From Hordeum vulgare subsp. vulgare (taxonomy: Eukaryota > Streptophyta > Magnoliopsida > Poales > Poaceae), in NCBI RefSeq assembly GCF_904849725.1, contig NC_058523.1:110796189-110860188 (forward strand): DNA of 64,000 bases. The letters run 5' to 3'. The first letter of the stretch is position 1; each line of letters begins with the position of its first letter. The position numbers and the translations under genes were made by a program. Below, one piece after another: positions 47,722-59,002 of the stretch. Below the pieces are notes generated by a model. That model was not told where the DNA came from and made no database searches. It saw nothing but the letters and a program-made list of their open reading frames with translations.

Positions 47722-48268
47722 TAAGGATGGCAATTTTACCCACGGGTACGGGTACCTGCGGGTATCGTACCCGCATGGGCAGAGTATGGGCACACTTTTA
47801 TACCCATCGGTAGTACCCATACCCTACTTGTTAAATCATGGGTAGGTTATGGGTATAGCCTTGTACCCGTGGGTATACCCATATCCTACCCATTTGTGAA
47901 CTAATGTTATGTTATCGCCAATTAATCATTAATTTGTCATGTGACTCATCTATTCCTATTAACTTATGAGTATGTTGTGATTTCTCAATTTTGCTCATGG
48001 TCATGTACTCATCTACCTCTTATCGAGCCAAGATAATTCAATTTTGTGTCAAATGTGCTATCAGTGAGTGTAAAATTGTGAACAACTTGTGTACTATTTG
48101 TTCTACCCGCTGGGTACCCAATGGGTACAGGTAATCGTCGGGTATGGTTATGGGTAAAGTTTTATACCCGTGGGTATAGGTATGGGTAGAATTTTATACC
48201 CATTAACTATACGGGTATGGGTATGGTATTGCTCTACCCTGCCCATACCCTACCCATTGCCATCCTTA
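47722..48268. mobile_element. hAT-type MITE, 547 bp
   Basis: It has perfect 13-bp terminal inverted repeats (TAAGGATGGCAAT and ATTGCCATCCTTA) and a perfect 8-bp TSD CCAATTTG (47714-47721, 48269-48276). The 8-bp duplication is the hAT signature. The arms are filled with self-complementary GGGTACCC and TACCCATGGGTA-like repeats, around an AT-rich centre (47900-48095). There is no coding capacity, so it would need a transposase supplied by another element. Confidence 0.92.
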
Positions 48269-48276
48269 CCAATTTG

Positions 48277-51200
48277 TTTTGTTCTTGTATTCATAGATGG
48301 CAATGTCCTTGATAGTTAACTATGAAGAATGCAATGGTGCCAAACTATGAATTGGATTACCAGAATTAAAAGCTCAAAGAACTCAGTTACGTTGTACTAT
48401 TTTGTGAGAGAGCTTACTTTATTTTCTCTAAGGAGATGAAGCTTTTGCCATGTTCCCCGTGGCTCTTCTTAGGGCTTCAGAGTGTTGTGCAACGAGCAGA
48501 GGCACATTCTATGTCGATGTCATCCCTGGAGCTGTGGTTGTTGTTCACTTGTCCATGGATGTAGTGATGCGGCTCAAGACCTCATGTGCAGACATTACTT
48601 GAAGCCTGGATCACATGTTGTTGTGGGGGCGGCATCATGGCTTTCCGGATAGCTTATCCCTGGTGAGGTAACCCATCCTCCTGGCAAGGTCGCCCACGCA
48701 CCATGGAGATATGCGGTGCACAACGACAGTGTTGGCAGTAGCATGAGAATCTCACCGATGAGCAAGTCATCGTTTAGCGTCGGCTCGCCCGATGATAATC
48801 AGATCTTGAATATTTTTGACAAGTTATCATCGTTTGCATGGCTAGGTCGAGTCAATGTTTTGACAAACATACTATGTCGATGGATTCACACTGTGTATGT
48901 ATATACAAAGAAAATGTAGACAACGTCCTAGAGCTCCGATCTTAATATTTGATTCGTGTTTGTAGAAGGATATCACACAGTTCAAACAAAAAAGTAGAGA
49001 CGTGCGTGTATCCATCTCTATCAATAAGGACAGTATAACCGCACCATTTTCCTGGCCTCTCACGTATCCTCACACCTGAGCCATCGGATCACGGTTTTAG
49101 CTGTTGCTGGTCGTCCGATCTACTATGCAATGCCACTGTGTAGCGACTGGGCCGAATGTCCTATGGGCAGCTACTCCCGTGGCCAAATCGAAGGCATGTG
49201 GTTAACTGGGCCAATTCTTTGAGCCCAATTCCCATGAACATCGTTAAAGCGTTAGGCCAGAACCGCAACCGTTTGTTAAAATAAAAGGCGAGAACCGCAA
49301 CCGCGAGACTGCGAGAGGCAACCCATCACCCATCCCTCTCAACGCCTCCTCTCCCATATAAAAAATGCCTCCTCTCCACCATTGCCGCAGCCAAATGCGC
49401 CCTGGCGGCCATTCCCCTCGCCTTATCTCTCCCTCTCTCTCTGACGGGTGATGGGGTCAAGGTGGTAATGGCGGCCACCCTTCCATCAATTAGGCCTTCA
49501 TTGACAAACCCTCCCCTCTCTCACCGAAAAACCTAGGCCGGACGCTGTCGTCACCAACCCGGGCGACCATGATATCTCCCTCATGGGCGCCCCATGATAG
49601 CAGCCCCATGTATGATCTCTCCCTACAGGTACAACTTGATTCATTAGTGTATGATTTAATCTCGAAAACAGTTCAATTACTTCAACTGAATTGAAATTTT
49701 ATGCCCGATGTATGTTTAATTGTTAATTTATCAAAAAATGGTAGCGATAAATTTTTTCAATTATAGATATGCCCATAGCATATAGGTTCGTTCAGGATTT
49801 GACAAGAATACTGTATAGAGCTAGACAAATTGCATTGTAAATTATTTGTTGCACGTAATCGTCCCCAACCCCGATTGCAACAAAAGCAATAGGAGGATGG
49901 CTGTGACCCTCCTACAACTGCAAATCTGCTGCTCTTCCCCATAATCATATTTGACTACACAATATATGTGTCGCTTACAATTGATCAGTTAACAAAGCTA
50001 GCTGGCTAAATGATAAACTTAATTTAGTAGTGGAATAGGTAACGTCTAATTTTATTGTTTATTCAAGCATGTATACAATTGATCAGTTTTCTTCTTTTTA
50101 ATTTTTAGATTTCTTCTTCTCAAGTACCAGATCTGGCATGCATGACAAGGATGCTTATGTGCCTCTTCAAGTTATTCACGGAATATCCACTTCGAAAATC
50201 ATGTTAGTCAGAAACTCAATATTAATTTTGTACTTTCAGATAGTCAAGTTTATTATGTAGCATTATATTGGGCTCTCATAGTTCTTGGATGCCTTCCACG
50301 AGATGACATGAGGTTTGTGACCTTGCAGAAGTAAAGACAATGTAGAAATTTGTAAGGTGTGAAGACTGAAGATTCTACATAGGTAAGCGCGAGGTGCTCT
50401 CCGTTTTTTCGATTTTGAAACTGGTTGCTCGTGTGGTCTTAAAGATTATATTACCATCTTCAAACATGGAGGAAACATCGGCATAAACAATGCCACTTAT
50501 AAGCTGCAATTCAAGAGGGGTTATCTACTTAATTAACACGGAGTACAACTTAAGGTGGCTTCAACTTATGAACCTCATAGAATGCCTCCCTGATGCCTGA
50601 CTAATCAAACCCAGAAAACATTCACTAATGTGTAATTTTTAATTTGATTATATCAAAAGATGTGGTCACATGTTACTAACAATTTGCTTACCATGCACTT
50701 AACATTTAATAATGTAGTTGTACAGGTGAACAGTCAAAGTGTACTTGTGCAGTTGTGCAAAGTCGATAACAGAGAGACGGAGTATGCTAAATGTTGATTG
50801 ATCTGGCTTGCATGATGACAGGTTGCTTCTTGAAACTTCAAGACATCTTTCTAATGTTCTGAACAAGCTTTCACCCATGTGCAGTATTTTCTCCACCATT
50901 TCTGTCAGTGTACCCAGCTCTTTTGGTGGACCAAATGCCCGGGAAACACCATGTAGTAGGAAGCAAAGAAGTAAGTATAAGACATGATGCTAACATCATT
51001 TGTATGGCAAAGTTTTGATTCTCATACTATTGTACTTAATCTAAACACAACTCTCTTAATCATTCCAAACACTCACATTTGAAGAGTTTAACGTTCGTGC
51101 TATGTTTTAGTTTGTTAGTAACCTGTCTATTTCTTAATAATATGCCCTTCTCAGTTTCAGTGGAACTAAATAATATCACCACTCTATATTTTTATCCCTC

Positions 51201-51702
51201 ATACGAAAGTTGCTTTATATATCAGTATATTTTTGTAGAAAGGACTGCATATATTGGACACTTGAGTGGAGGTTCGGTTCAACAAATATTGTCCTATGGT
51301 GAGTAAATTTATGATAATCTACAAAATGTGAATTGGGCCTAACATCGCAAGGACATCTACTCCGTAGCTATTTTGCAACTCTGGGGTTAATCGGGCTAGT
51401 TTTCCTACTTGGCCCAAGGCAGCGAAGCCCGCTTCAGCCTTGAAGAAAATAAAACACAGCGAACGAAATCCTAAAAAAACACACATAGTGAACGGGCCCT
51501 TCGCTGCTCACGATGCCCTTCCTCTCCCCGCTGCCGCCCACGACGGCATCTCCTCCATCAACAAAAGTTGGGCGTTCTTCTTCCATCCAGCCTAAGTCAA
51601 GCCTCGCGAGGCATACCAGTGCAGGAGGGGATCGACCCGTGGCGACGCGTGTGAGGATGCGGTGCTCGAAAGGATCCCGCAGGTAGCAGATGTGTGACGT
51701 CT
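48277..51702. other. Low-copy-looking island without a recognised gene
   Basis: This is the only long stretch with no LTR-element signature. It is AT-moderate with short ORFs. Around 49270-49610 there is a CT-rich, GC-higher segment with a TATA-like CATATAAAAAATG (49356-49368), short ATG-initiated ORFs (49367, 49467) and a donor-like CAG/GTAC at about 49627, which resembles a plant 5' gene end. A second GC-rich block lies at 51500-51690. I could not assemble exons into a known protein. It may hold a decayed gene, a non-coding transcript or unrecognised transposon sequence. Confidence 0.35.
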
Positions 51703-51946
51703 TGATGGGGTTATAGTCCAAGGGTAGGGTCATAGGTCTGCCCTATAGGTCCTACCCAAGGACTACCCGTCATAGAAGACAAGGCCCTTAGACAGTTCCG
51801 ATTGAACTAAGGACGCCCCCATCATCCAGTCGGCGACGATCCACTCGGAGCATATCTAACGTACCGACTGGAATCCACTCTGTACATCGTAACCTCCCAG
51901 GAGGGCAACGGTCATACGTTTTCATACACCATTACTAGCATTTAGA

Positions 51947-51970
51947 GCTTACGTTACTTGTAACGTAAGC
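51947..51970. promoter_or_regulatory. Perfect 11-bp inverted repeat upstream of the Tat LTR TATA box
   Basis: GCTTACGTTAC and GTAACGTAAGC are separated by TT. Each arm holds an ACGT core, the kind bound by plant bZIP factors. It lies about 60-80 bases upstream of the TATA box. Confidence 0.6.
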
Positions 51971-52028
51971 GTTTACTCGCCACTATTCTACCCCTGTCCA
52001 CCGGGCCATTATGAAGGGCAGTGCACTC

Positions 52029-52035
52029 TATATAA
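52029..52035 (+). promoter_or_regulatory. TATA box of the Tat LTR
   Basis: TATATAA in the context CACTCTATATAAGCCGCCC, at a typical distance from the LTR end. Confidence 0.7.
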
Positions 52036-52240
52036 GCCGCCCTTCACCACTGGTACGGGCGTTGGCACTTGCTGTAATCCCACAATACACTCGACACAAA
52101 GCTCCCAAGAGCACTGAGACGTAGGGCTTTTACCTCCACCGTAGAGGGGCCTGAACTCACACATCCTCGCCGTAGCTAAGGCTCTGCCCATATACTTTTG
52201 TACCCCATACTTCTACTGTCAGACTTATACCCACGACAGT

Positions 52241-52258
52241 TGGCGCCCATCATGGGGC
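52241..52258 (+). other. Primer-binding site of the Tat-clade element
   Basis: TGGCGCCCATCATGGGGC follows the LTR end after two bases. It is the type of site I associate with grass Tat elements. Confidence 0.75.
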
Positions 52259-52305
52259 AGGCGTCTAAGCGACTTCCAGCGAGTTTGCGATTTCATATTT
52301 TCATC

Positions 52306-55014
52306 ATGTCATCCGGCGGAGATCTGTGCATGGGTCATGAGATCCTCTTCGGTGCACTCTCCTTCATCGCCGACGATTCGGCATGGCTTCGGGATGCGCT
52401 CCTCGACGTCGAGACGCTTCTGAGTCGTGGGGCTACGCACTTCCGTGCCAGTTCCTGCGGCGTTCTTCTTCTCTAGCCATCAACCCCGGTGTCGATCTTC
52501 GCCCCCGTCACACGCCGCAACAAGCGATCCCGTCGTTCGCGGCTCCAGCATTGGGTGCAACACGCCCTAGCACGACAAAACATGTCCTCTCAAGTGGCGG
52601 TGCTCGAATCGGTTGTGGTCCCGCCATCATCTCAGTGCTTGGAGTCAGTTCCGACTGAACTACCTTCCGAGTATCAGGGTCACGGGCCTGCAGCCGAAGT
52701 ACTCATGGCCGATTCCCACGAAAGTCCCCTCGGGGCTGGTCGGAACGAGCGTGAGTTCAGAGAATCATCCGGCGCTCGTCATCAGCACCATCGTTCTTCC
52801 GGTCGATGCACTCTCCAGAGCAACGTCGAGGTGTTCCGCACACCCATCCTCAACTTGGCTGCAGCCGCCAGGATAGCTGATTCTCTCCAGCCGACTGATT
52901 CGGAGGCCGGTAGAGGAATCGAGCAGATCCGTGCCTTGTTACATACGGCATAGCAGCAAAACTGGGCGGTCTCCCAGTCGCACAACAAGATCCACAACAG
53001 TTCCGTTCAAGCAAACACGCATCAGTCGGTTTTCAGTCCCGACTCTCACCAGTGACGCAGAGGGGGCAGCCATTCCAGGGACCCGAGTCGGAATCTGCTT
53101 TCCATTCGGTCCCACCCCGAAGATCGTCGCCGTTCACGTACTCCTCCATGGAGTGGGCCTTACGGACCCCGGCATTACGATGATCGTCGTTCGGGCGGTG
53201 GCGCGCATGATCCAAGGCCTGACGCAAGAGGGTACATCACTCAGAAGAAGGTCGATAGAAGTCGAGCCCACCTTGATGGTCACTATAGAGACCGTCCGAG
53301 TGGAAGCAGGACCGTTGTTTCTGGCCCCGAGTGCTTCAGTCGGGCCATCCGCTCAGCTGACATCCCTCCCAACTTCCGATTGGCGACGGGAATCATCAAA
53401 TTCACACGAGAGTCCGAACCAGAAACTTGGTTGGACGACTACATAGTGGCGGTCCAGATCGGTGGCGGAGATGACCATGTCGCCATGAAACATCTCCCAC
53501 TGATGCTCGACGGTTCGGCGCGAGCTTGGCTAAACCAGTTAGCTCCATCAAGCATCTACAGTTGGGCAGATCTGGCCCGAGTCTTCATTAGGACCTTCGA
53601 GGGAACGTGCAAACGCCCTACTGGTCTCGTAGAGCTTCAGCACTGTGTCCAGAAGCAAAACGAGCCCTTGCGCGATTTCATCCAGCACTGGAAGACCCTC
53701 TACCACACGGTGGAGAATGTTACAGAGCACCAAGCAGTCTGTGCCTTCAAGGCAGGCGTTCGGTACAGAGATCTGTACCTGAAGTTTGGTCGGACAGGCG
53801 ACATCTCCATGAGCAAGATGATGGAGATAGCCACGCGTTATGCAAATGGCGAAGAGGAGGACCGCATACGTAGCGGCAAACATAAGTCAGTCGCCGATGG
53901 AGATGGGAACAGCAGTCGAAAGCAGAAGCAGAAAGCTCAATCCACTCCGCAAGCAGAGGCGGCAGCCGTTACAAATGCTAAATTCAAAGGCAAGGGGAAA
54001 GCACAGTACACCCCCAAGAAGAAACAGTCAGGAAATTCCATCCTAGATCAACCGTGTCCAATCCACACGAAGACGGATGAAGAAGGCAATGTCATATTGC
54101 CGAAGCATACCACTCGGCAGTGTCGCCTCCTGATCCAAGGATTCGGTGAAGGACAGCCGAGTGAGAAGAACACCGAGCAGGATGACGAGGACAAGGAGGA
54201 TCCGTTCCCCCAAGTCCATGCAACGTTAATGATTTTTGCTGATGTGGAAAGAAAAAGTCGACTGAAGCTGGTCAACAAGGAGGTAAACATGGCAACCCCA
54301 TCCACTCCCACGTTCCTCAAGTGGTCACATACTGCAATCACCTTTGATCAGTCAGACCACCCAGCACACGTACCAACCCCAGGGAGGCAAGCTCTGGTCT
54401 TCGACCCGATGGTGGAAGGAGTTAGGCTGCGCAAAGTCCTCATGGACGACGGCAGCGGCTTGAATATCATGTACGCCGATACTCTCAAGGGAATGGGCAT
54501 TCCGATGTCCAGACTTAGCGAGAGCAGTATGCAGTTCCATGGAGTCGTCACAGGAAGAAAGGCCAAATCACTCGGCCAGATTGCGTTGGATGTCGTTTTC
54601 GGCTCTGACAAGAACTTCCGCAAAGAGAAGTTGACATTCGAGGTGGTATACTTCCAGAGTGCATACCATGCGATTCTGGGCCGTCCGGCATATGCGCGTT
54701 TCATGGCCCATCCATGTTACGTCTATTTGAAGCTGAAGATGCCCGGTCCCAAAGGTGTGATTACTGTCACAGGCAATGAGCAGCGGGCCGAGAAGTGTCT
54801 GCAGCAGGGGTCGAGAATTCCCGATCATCAGATGGTTGTACTCGAGTTGGATGAATACAAGAAGACCGCCGACCCTGCTGACCTGATGCGTTCAAAGAAG
54901 CCAGCTTTTGAGTCCGCATTTCAGTCGGCAGGAGACACGAAGAAAGTAAGCATCCACCCGACGGATGACACCGCCGCCCCAACAAACATCTCCACCACCC
55001 TTGATCCAAAATAG
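52306..55014 (+). pseudogene. Tat gag and protease, with in-frame stops
   Basis: The frame from the ATG at 52306 runs to 55014 with stops at 52474 (TAG), 52951 (TAG) and 53053 (TGA), and ends in TAG at 55012; the longest open part is 53380-55014. The retrotransposon gag domain (about 53440-53860) has Ala-Arg-Ala-Trp-Leu-Asn-Gln-Leu and Phe-Ile-Gln-His-Trp. A Lys/Gln-rich basic stretch follows (53880-54040). The aspartic protease motif Met-Asp-Asp-Gly-Ser-Gly-Leu-Asn-Ile lies at about 54440-54470. Gag would form the particle and protease would mature it. The stops make this copy inactive unless read through. Confidence 0.88.
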
Positions 55015-57627
55015 GAAGCCGAGCTCATCCAATTCCTCCGTGAGAACTGGGACATTTTTGCATGGAAGCCTGCTGACATGCCAGGTGTACCCAGGGAGTT
55101 GGCTGAGCACCGACTGCACGTGGATCCTGCCGCTCGGCCCGTCCGAGAACGCGTGCGTCGGTCCGCCGCGCACAAGAGGAAAGCAGCCGGAGAGGAGGTG
55201 GCTAAACTTTTGGTAGCCAACTTCATTCGCGAGGTACACCACTCCCAGTGGCTCGCTAATGTTGTCATGGTGCCCAAGAAGGACAAGTCTCTCCGTATGT
55301 GCATCGATTTCAAGCATCTTAATAAGGTATGTCCGAAAGACCACTTCCCGCTCCCCCGCATTGATCAAATCGTTGATTCGAATGCGGGTTGCGAGCGCTT
55401 ATCCTTCCTTGATGCCTATTCGGGTTATCATCAGATCCGTCTGTATGGTCCAGATGAATTAAAAACAGCCTTCATCACCCCATTCGGGTGCTTCTGTTAC
55501 ATCACTATGCCATTCGGTTTGAAGAATGCAGGAGCAACTTTTATGAGAATGATCCAAAAATGCCTCCTAGACCAGATCGGTCGAAATGTGGAGGCATATA
55601 TGGATGATATCATCGTCAAGTCACACAAAGGTTCCGACCTGCTGACTGACTTGGCAGAAACATTCGCCAACCTACGTAGGTACGATATCAAGCTCAACCC
55701 AGCCAAGTGTTCATTCAGCGTTCCCAGCAGGAAGTTACTCGGTTTCTTCGTTTCCGAACGAGGGATCGATGTCAACCCCGAAAAAATCGGGACCATTGTT
55801 CGAATGGAGCGGCCGGTAAGAGTACATGATGTTGAAAAGCTCACAGGTTGCCTACCAGCTTGGAGCAGGTTTATCGCTCGACTCGGCGAGAAGGCGTTAC
55901 CTCTGTACCGACTCATGAAGAAGTCAGATACCTTCGAGTGGACAGACGAAGCCCAAATCGCATTCGACGACCTCAAAGCCCTGCTTTCCACCCAGCCGGT
56001 TCTTACTGCCCCGCTCAGTAAAGAACCCCTTCTTCTGTACATCGCGGCTACAAATCAAGTCGTCAGCACCGTTCGGACAGTCGAACACAAAGAAGAAGGC
56101 AAAGAGTACAAGGTTCAGCGACCAGTATATTATGTTTCCGAAGTCCTGACTCCTTCCAAGCAGAGGTATCCCCATTATCAGAAGCTTATTTATGGGATCT
56201 ACATGACTGCAAAGAAGGTGGCTCATTATTTCCAAGACCACTCGGTATCTGTCATATCTGATGCTCAGTTGTCAGAAATTCTCCACAATCGGGACGCATC
56301 AGGCCAAGTGGCAAAGTGGGCAATGGAGATGCTATACTGCGACATCAAGTTCGAAGCCAAGAAAGCTATAAAGTCTCAAGCTCTTGCTGACTTCATAGCA
56401 GAATGGGTAGAACAACAGCACCTGACTCACATCTACTCGGCTCATTGGACAATGTTCTTCGACGGGTCCAAGATGTTGAATGGCTCCGGCACCGGCGTAG
56501 TGCTCATATCCCCGAAAGGTGATAAACTCAAGTATGTGTTGCAGATCCATTTTGATTCTTCCAACAATGAAGCAGAGTACGAAGCTCTCCTTTACGGGTT
56601 GCGCATGGCCTCCTCAAGGGCAATCGTCGCCAGAGCATTCAGAGATGGTTTCTTCTGGTTACAGGCGAATGAGATGGCAAAAGATATAGTCGACCGTTGC
56701 GAAGGTTGTCAGTTCTATTCAAACAAGTCCCACAAGCCAACGTCTGCGTTGAAGACAATTCCTCTTGCTTGGTCATTCACTGTGTGGGGATTAGATACAG
56801 TCGGACCATTCAGAACAGGCCAAGGAGGGTTCACCCATCTGCTTGTAGCAGTCGACAAATTTACCAAGTGGATTGAAGCCAAGCCTATCAAAAAGCTTGA
56901 TGCCCTTACGACCATCAAATTTATCAAAGACATCATCGCCAGATACGAGGTTCCACACAGCATAATCACCGACAATGGCACAAACTTTGACTCGGACAGG
57001 TTCAAAGGTTTTTGCGCACGCCAAGGTATCCGCATGGATTTTGCATCCGTTGCGCACCCCCAAACAATAGGGCAAGCGGAGCGGGCGAATGGACTTATTC
57101 TTCAAGGGTTGAAGCCTCGACTCCTGCGGGAAGTTGGACATGCCGTCGGCGCATGGGTCACCGAGCTACCTTCGGTGTTGTGGGGCCTCCGAACAACTCC
57201 GAATAGATCGACAGGGCGATCCCCGTTTTTCCTCGTTTATGGAGCAGAGGCAGTCCTTCCGAGTGACTTGCTTCACAACTCTCCACGAGTCGAACTCTTC
57301 TCCAAAGCCGAAGCAGAGCAAGCCATGCAAGACGGAGTAGACCTTTTAGAAGAGGAGCGCGAGATGGCACTGATCCTTTCAACAATTTATCAACAAGATT
57401 TGCGGCGATTTCATGCGCGGCACGTCAGGATCCGCACGTTCCAAGCAGGCGACCTGGTGCTTCGAGTGGATCAACAGAGACCACACAAGTTGGCTCCCGC
57501 CTGGGAAGGACCGTTCATCATTTCTAAGGTCCTGAACAACGGAGCATATCGACTCTACAACCTCGTCAGGGAAACGGACGAGCCGCGAGCATGGAATGGA
57601 GATCTACTGAAGCGCTTCTACACATAA
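55015..57627 (+). pseudogene. Tat pol: reverse transcriptase, RNase H, archaeal-type RNase H (partial), integrase
   Basis: The frame continues directly after the TAG at 55012; 55078-57627 is open for 849 aa. Reverse transcriptase has Val-Pro-Lys-Lys, Tyr-Ser-Gly-Tyr-His-Gln and the catalytic Tyr-Met-Asp-Asp (about 55595). The RT-linked RNase H follows to about 56400. A second RNase H begins with Phe-Phe-Asp-Gly-Ser-Lys (56455) but breaks off after Leu-Arg-Met-Ala (56600) and joins in frame to the integrase finger at Phe-Arg-Asp-Gly-Phe, which keeps Cys-Glu-Gly-Cys. The integrase core has Asp (56795), Asp-Asn-Gly-Thr-Asn-Phe (56972) and Gln-Ala-Glu-Arg (57075). A C-terminal GPF/Y-like Trp-Glu-Gly-Pro-Phe lies near 57510. 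The missing block spans most of the second RNase H and the His pair of the finger. Confidence 0.9.
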
Positions 57628-57740
57628 CCGCCGACGGAGACAATGTAAAGAACAAGTATCATCGAAGTAATACAAAGCGGATTAATTTCTTGCCGATTCA
57701 AAATTCTTCCGCGTTTGCAGACTCCGATCTAAAAAACTAA
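57628..57740 (+). other. Start of the Tat 3' untranslated region
   Basis: About 110 bases between the pol stop and the array, AT-moderate with no ORF. No polypurine tract is recognised. Confidence 0.6.
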
Positions 57741-59001
57741 CTTCGAGTGTGCGCCAAAAGTTAGACTCAGGGACTTAGCTGCGACCCAGAGTCGCCTAAG
57801 TAAACAACTCGCTCCGAGTGTGCACGAAAAGTCACACTCGGGGACTTAGCTGCGACCCAGAGTCGCCTAAGTAACAACTCGCGCCGAGTGCGCACGAAAA
57901 GTCACACTCGGAGACTTAGCTGCGACCTAGAGTCGCCTAAGTAAACAAATCGCTCCGAGTGTGCACGAAAAGTCACACTCGGGGACTTAGTTGCGACCCA
58001 GAGTCGCCTAAGTAACAACTCGCTCCAAGTGTGCACGAAAAGTCACACTCGGGGACTTAGTTGCGACCAGAGTCGCCTAAGTAACAACCTGCTCCGAGTG
58101 TGCACGAAAAGTCACACTCGGAGACTTAGCTGCGACCCAGAGTCGCCTAAGTAAAAACTCGCTCCGAGTGTGCACTAAAAGTCACACTCGGGGACTTAGC
58201 TGCGACCCAGAGTCGCCTAAGTAAACAACTCGCTCCGAGTGTGCACGAAAAGTCACACTCGGGGACTTACCTGCGACCCAGAGTCGCCTAAGTAACAACT
58301 CGCTCCGAGTGTGCAACAAAAGTCACACTCGGGGACTTAGCTGCGACCCAGAGTCGCCTAAGTAAACAACTTGCTCCAAGTGTGCACCAAAAGTCACACT
58401 CGGAGACTTAGCTGCGACCCAGAGTCGCCTAAGTAAAAACTCGCTCCGAGTGTGCACTAAAAGTCACACTCGGGGACTTAGCTGCGACCCAGAGTCGCCT
58501 AAGTAACAACCCGCTCCGAGTGCGCACGAAAAGTCACACTCGGAGACTTAGCTGCGATCCAGAGTCGCCTAAGTAAAAACTCGCTCCGAGTGTGCACTAA
58601 AAGTCACACTCGGGGACTTAGCTACGACCCAGAGTCGCCTAAGTAAACAACTCGCTCCGAGTGTGCACGAAAAGTCACACTCGGGGACTTAGCTGCGACT
58701 CAGAGTCGCCTAAGTAACAACTCGCTCCGAGTGTGCACCAAACGTCACACTCGGGGACTTAGCTGCGACCCAGAGTCGCCTAAGTAAACAACTCGCTCCG
58801 AGTGTGCACCAAAGGTCACACTCGGAGACTTAGCTACGACCCAGAGTCGCCTAAGTAAAAACTCGCTCTAAGTGTGCACTAAAAGTCACACTCGGGGACT
58901 TAGCTGCGACCCAGAGTCGCCTAAGTAAAAACTCGCTCCGAGTGTGCACTAAAAGTCACACTCGGACACTTAGCTGCGACCCAGAGTCGCCTAAGTAAAA
59001 A
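57741..59001 (+). repeat. Tandem array of ~70-bp units, about 18 copies
   Basis: Units begin near 57741, 57812, 57883, 57953, 58023, 58093, 58163, 58234, 58304, 58375, 58445, 58515, 58585, 58656, 58726, 58797, 58867 and 58937, a mean period of about 70.4. Each unit reads CTCCGAGTGTGCAC, AAAAGTCACACTCGG, GACTTAGCTGCGACCCAGAG and TCGCCTAAGTAA with few changes. CCGAGTGTG and CACACTCGG are inverted copies, as are CTTAG and CTAAG, so each unit can form stem-loops. The first unit is the most diverged. Spacer variants (AAACAA, ACAA, AAAA) account for the 70/71 alternation. Confidence 0.95.
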
Positions 59002-59002
59002 C

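Larger units (their letters stand above)
51703..52238 (+). repeat. 5' LTR of the Tat-clade element
   Basis: The LTR ends CCCACGACA at 52238, directly before the PBS. The start at TGATGGGG (51703) is provisional, since no partner LTR is available. A TATA box lies at 52029-52035 (TATATAA). Confidence 0.65.
51703..59002 (+). mobile_element. Tat-clade gypsy element, 3' LTR not seen
   Basis: The order is 5' LTR (51703-52238), PBS, gag-protease, pol with reverse transcriptase, two RNase H regions and integrase (to 57627), then a tandem-repeat 3' region (57741-59001). An additional archaeal-type RNase H and 3' untranslated tandem repeats are marks of the Tat lineage. At 59003 another gypsy LTR begins, so the rest of the 3' region and the 3' LTR lie beyond the window or are lost. 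The whole polyprotein lies in one frame, with four stops. Confidence 0.88.

Noticed and set aside
49367..49540. A protein-coding gene starting at 49367 or 49467
   Set aside because: The ORFs are only 28 and about 22 codons, and no following exon could be recognised; kept as a low-confidence observation only.
57741..59001. Regularly spaced repeats resembling a CRISPR array
   Set aside because: The whole 70-bp unit is repeated without unique spacers, and the context is a plant Tat retrotransposon.
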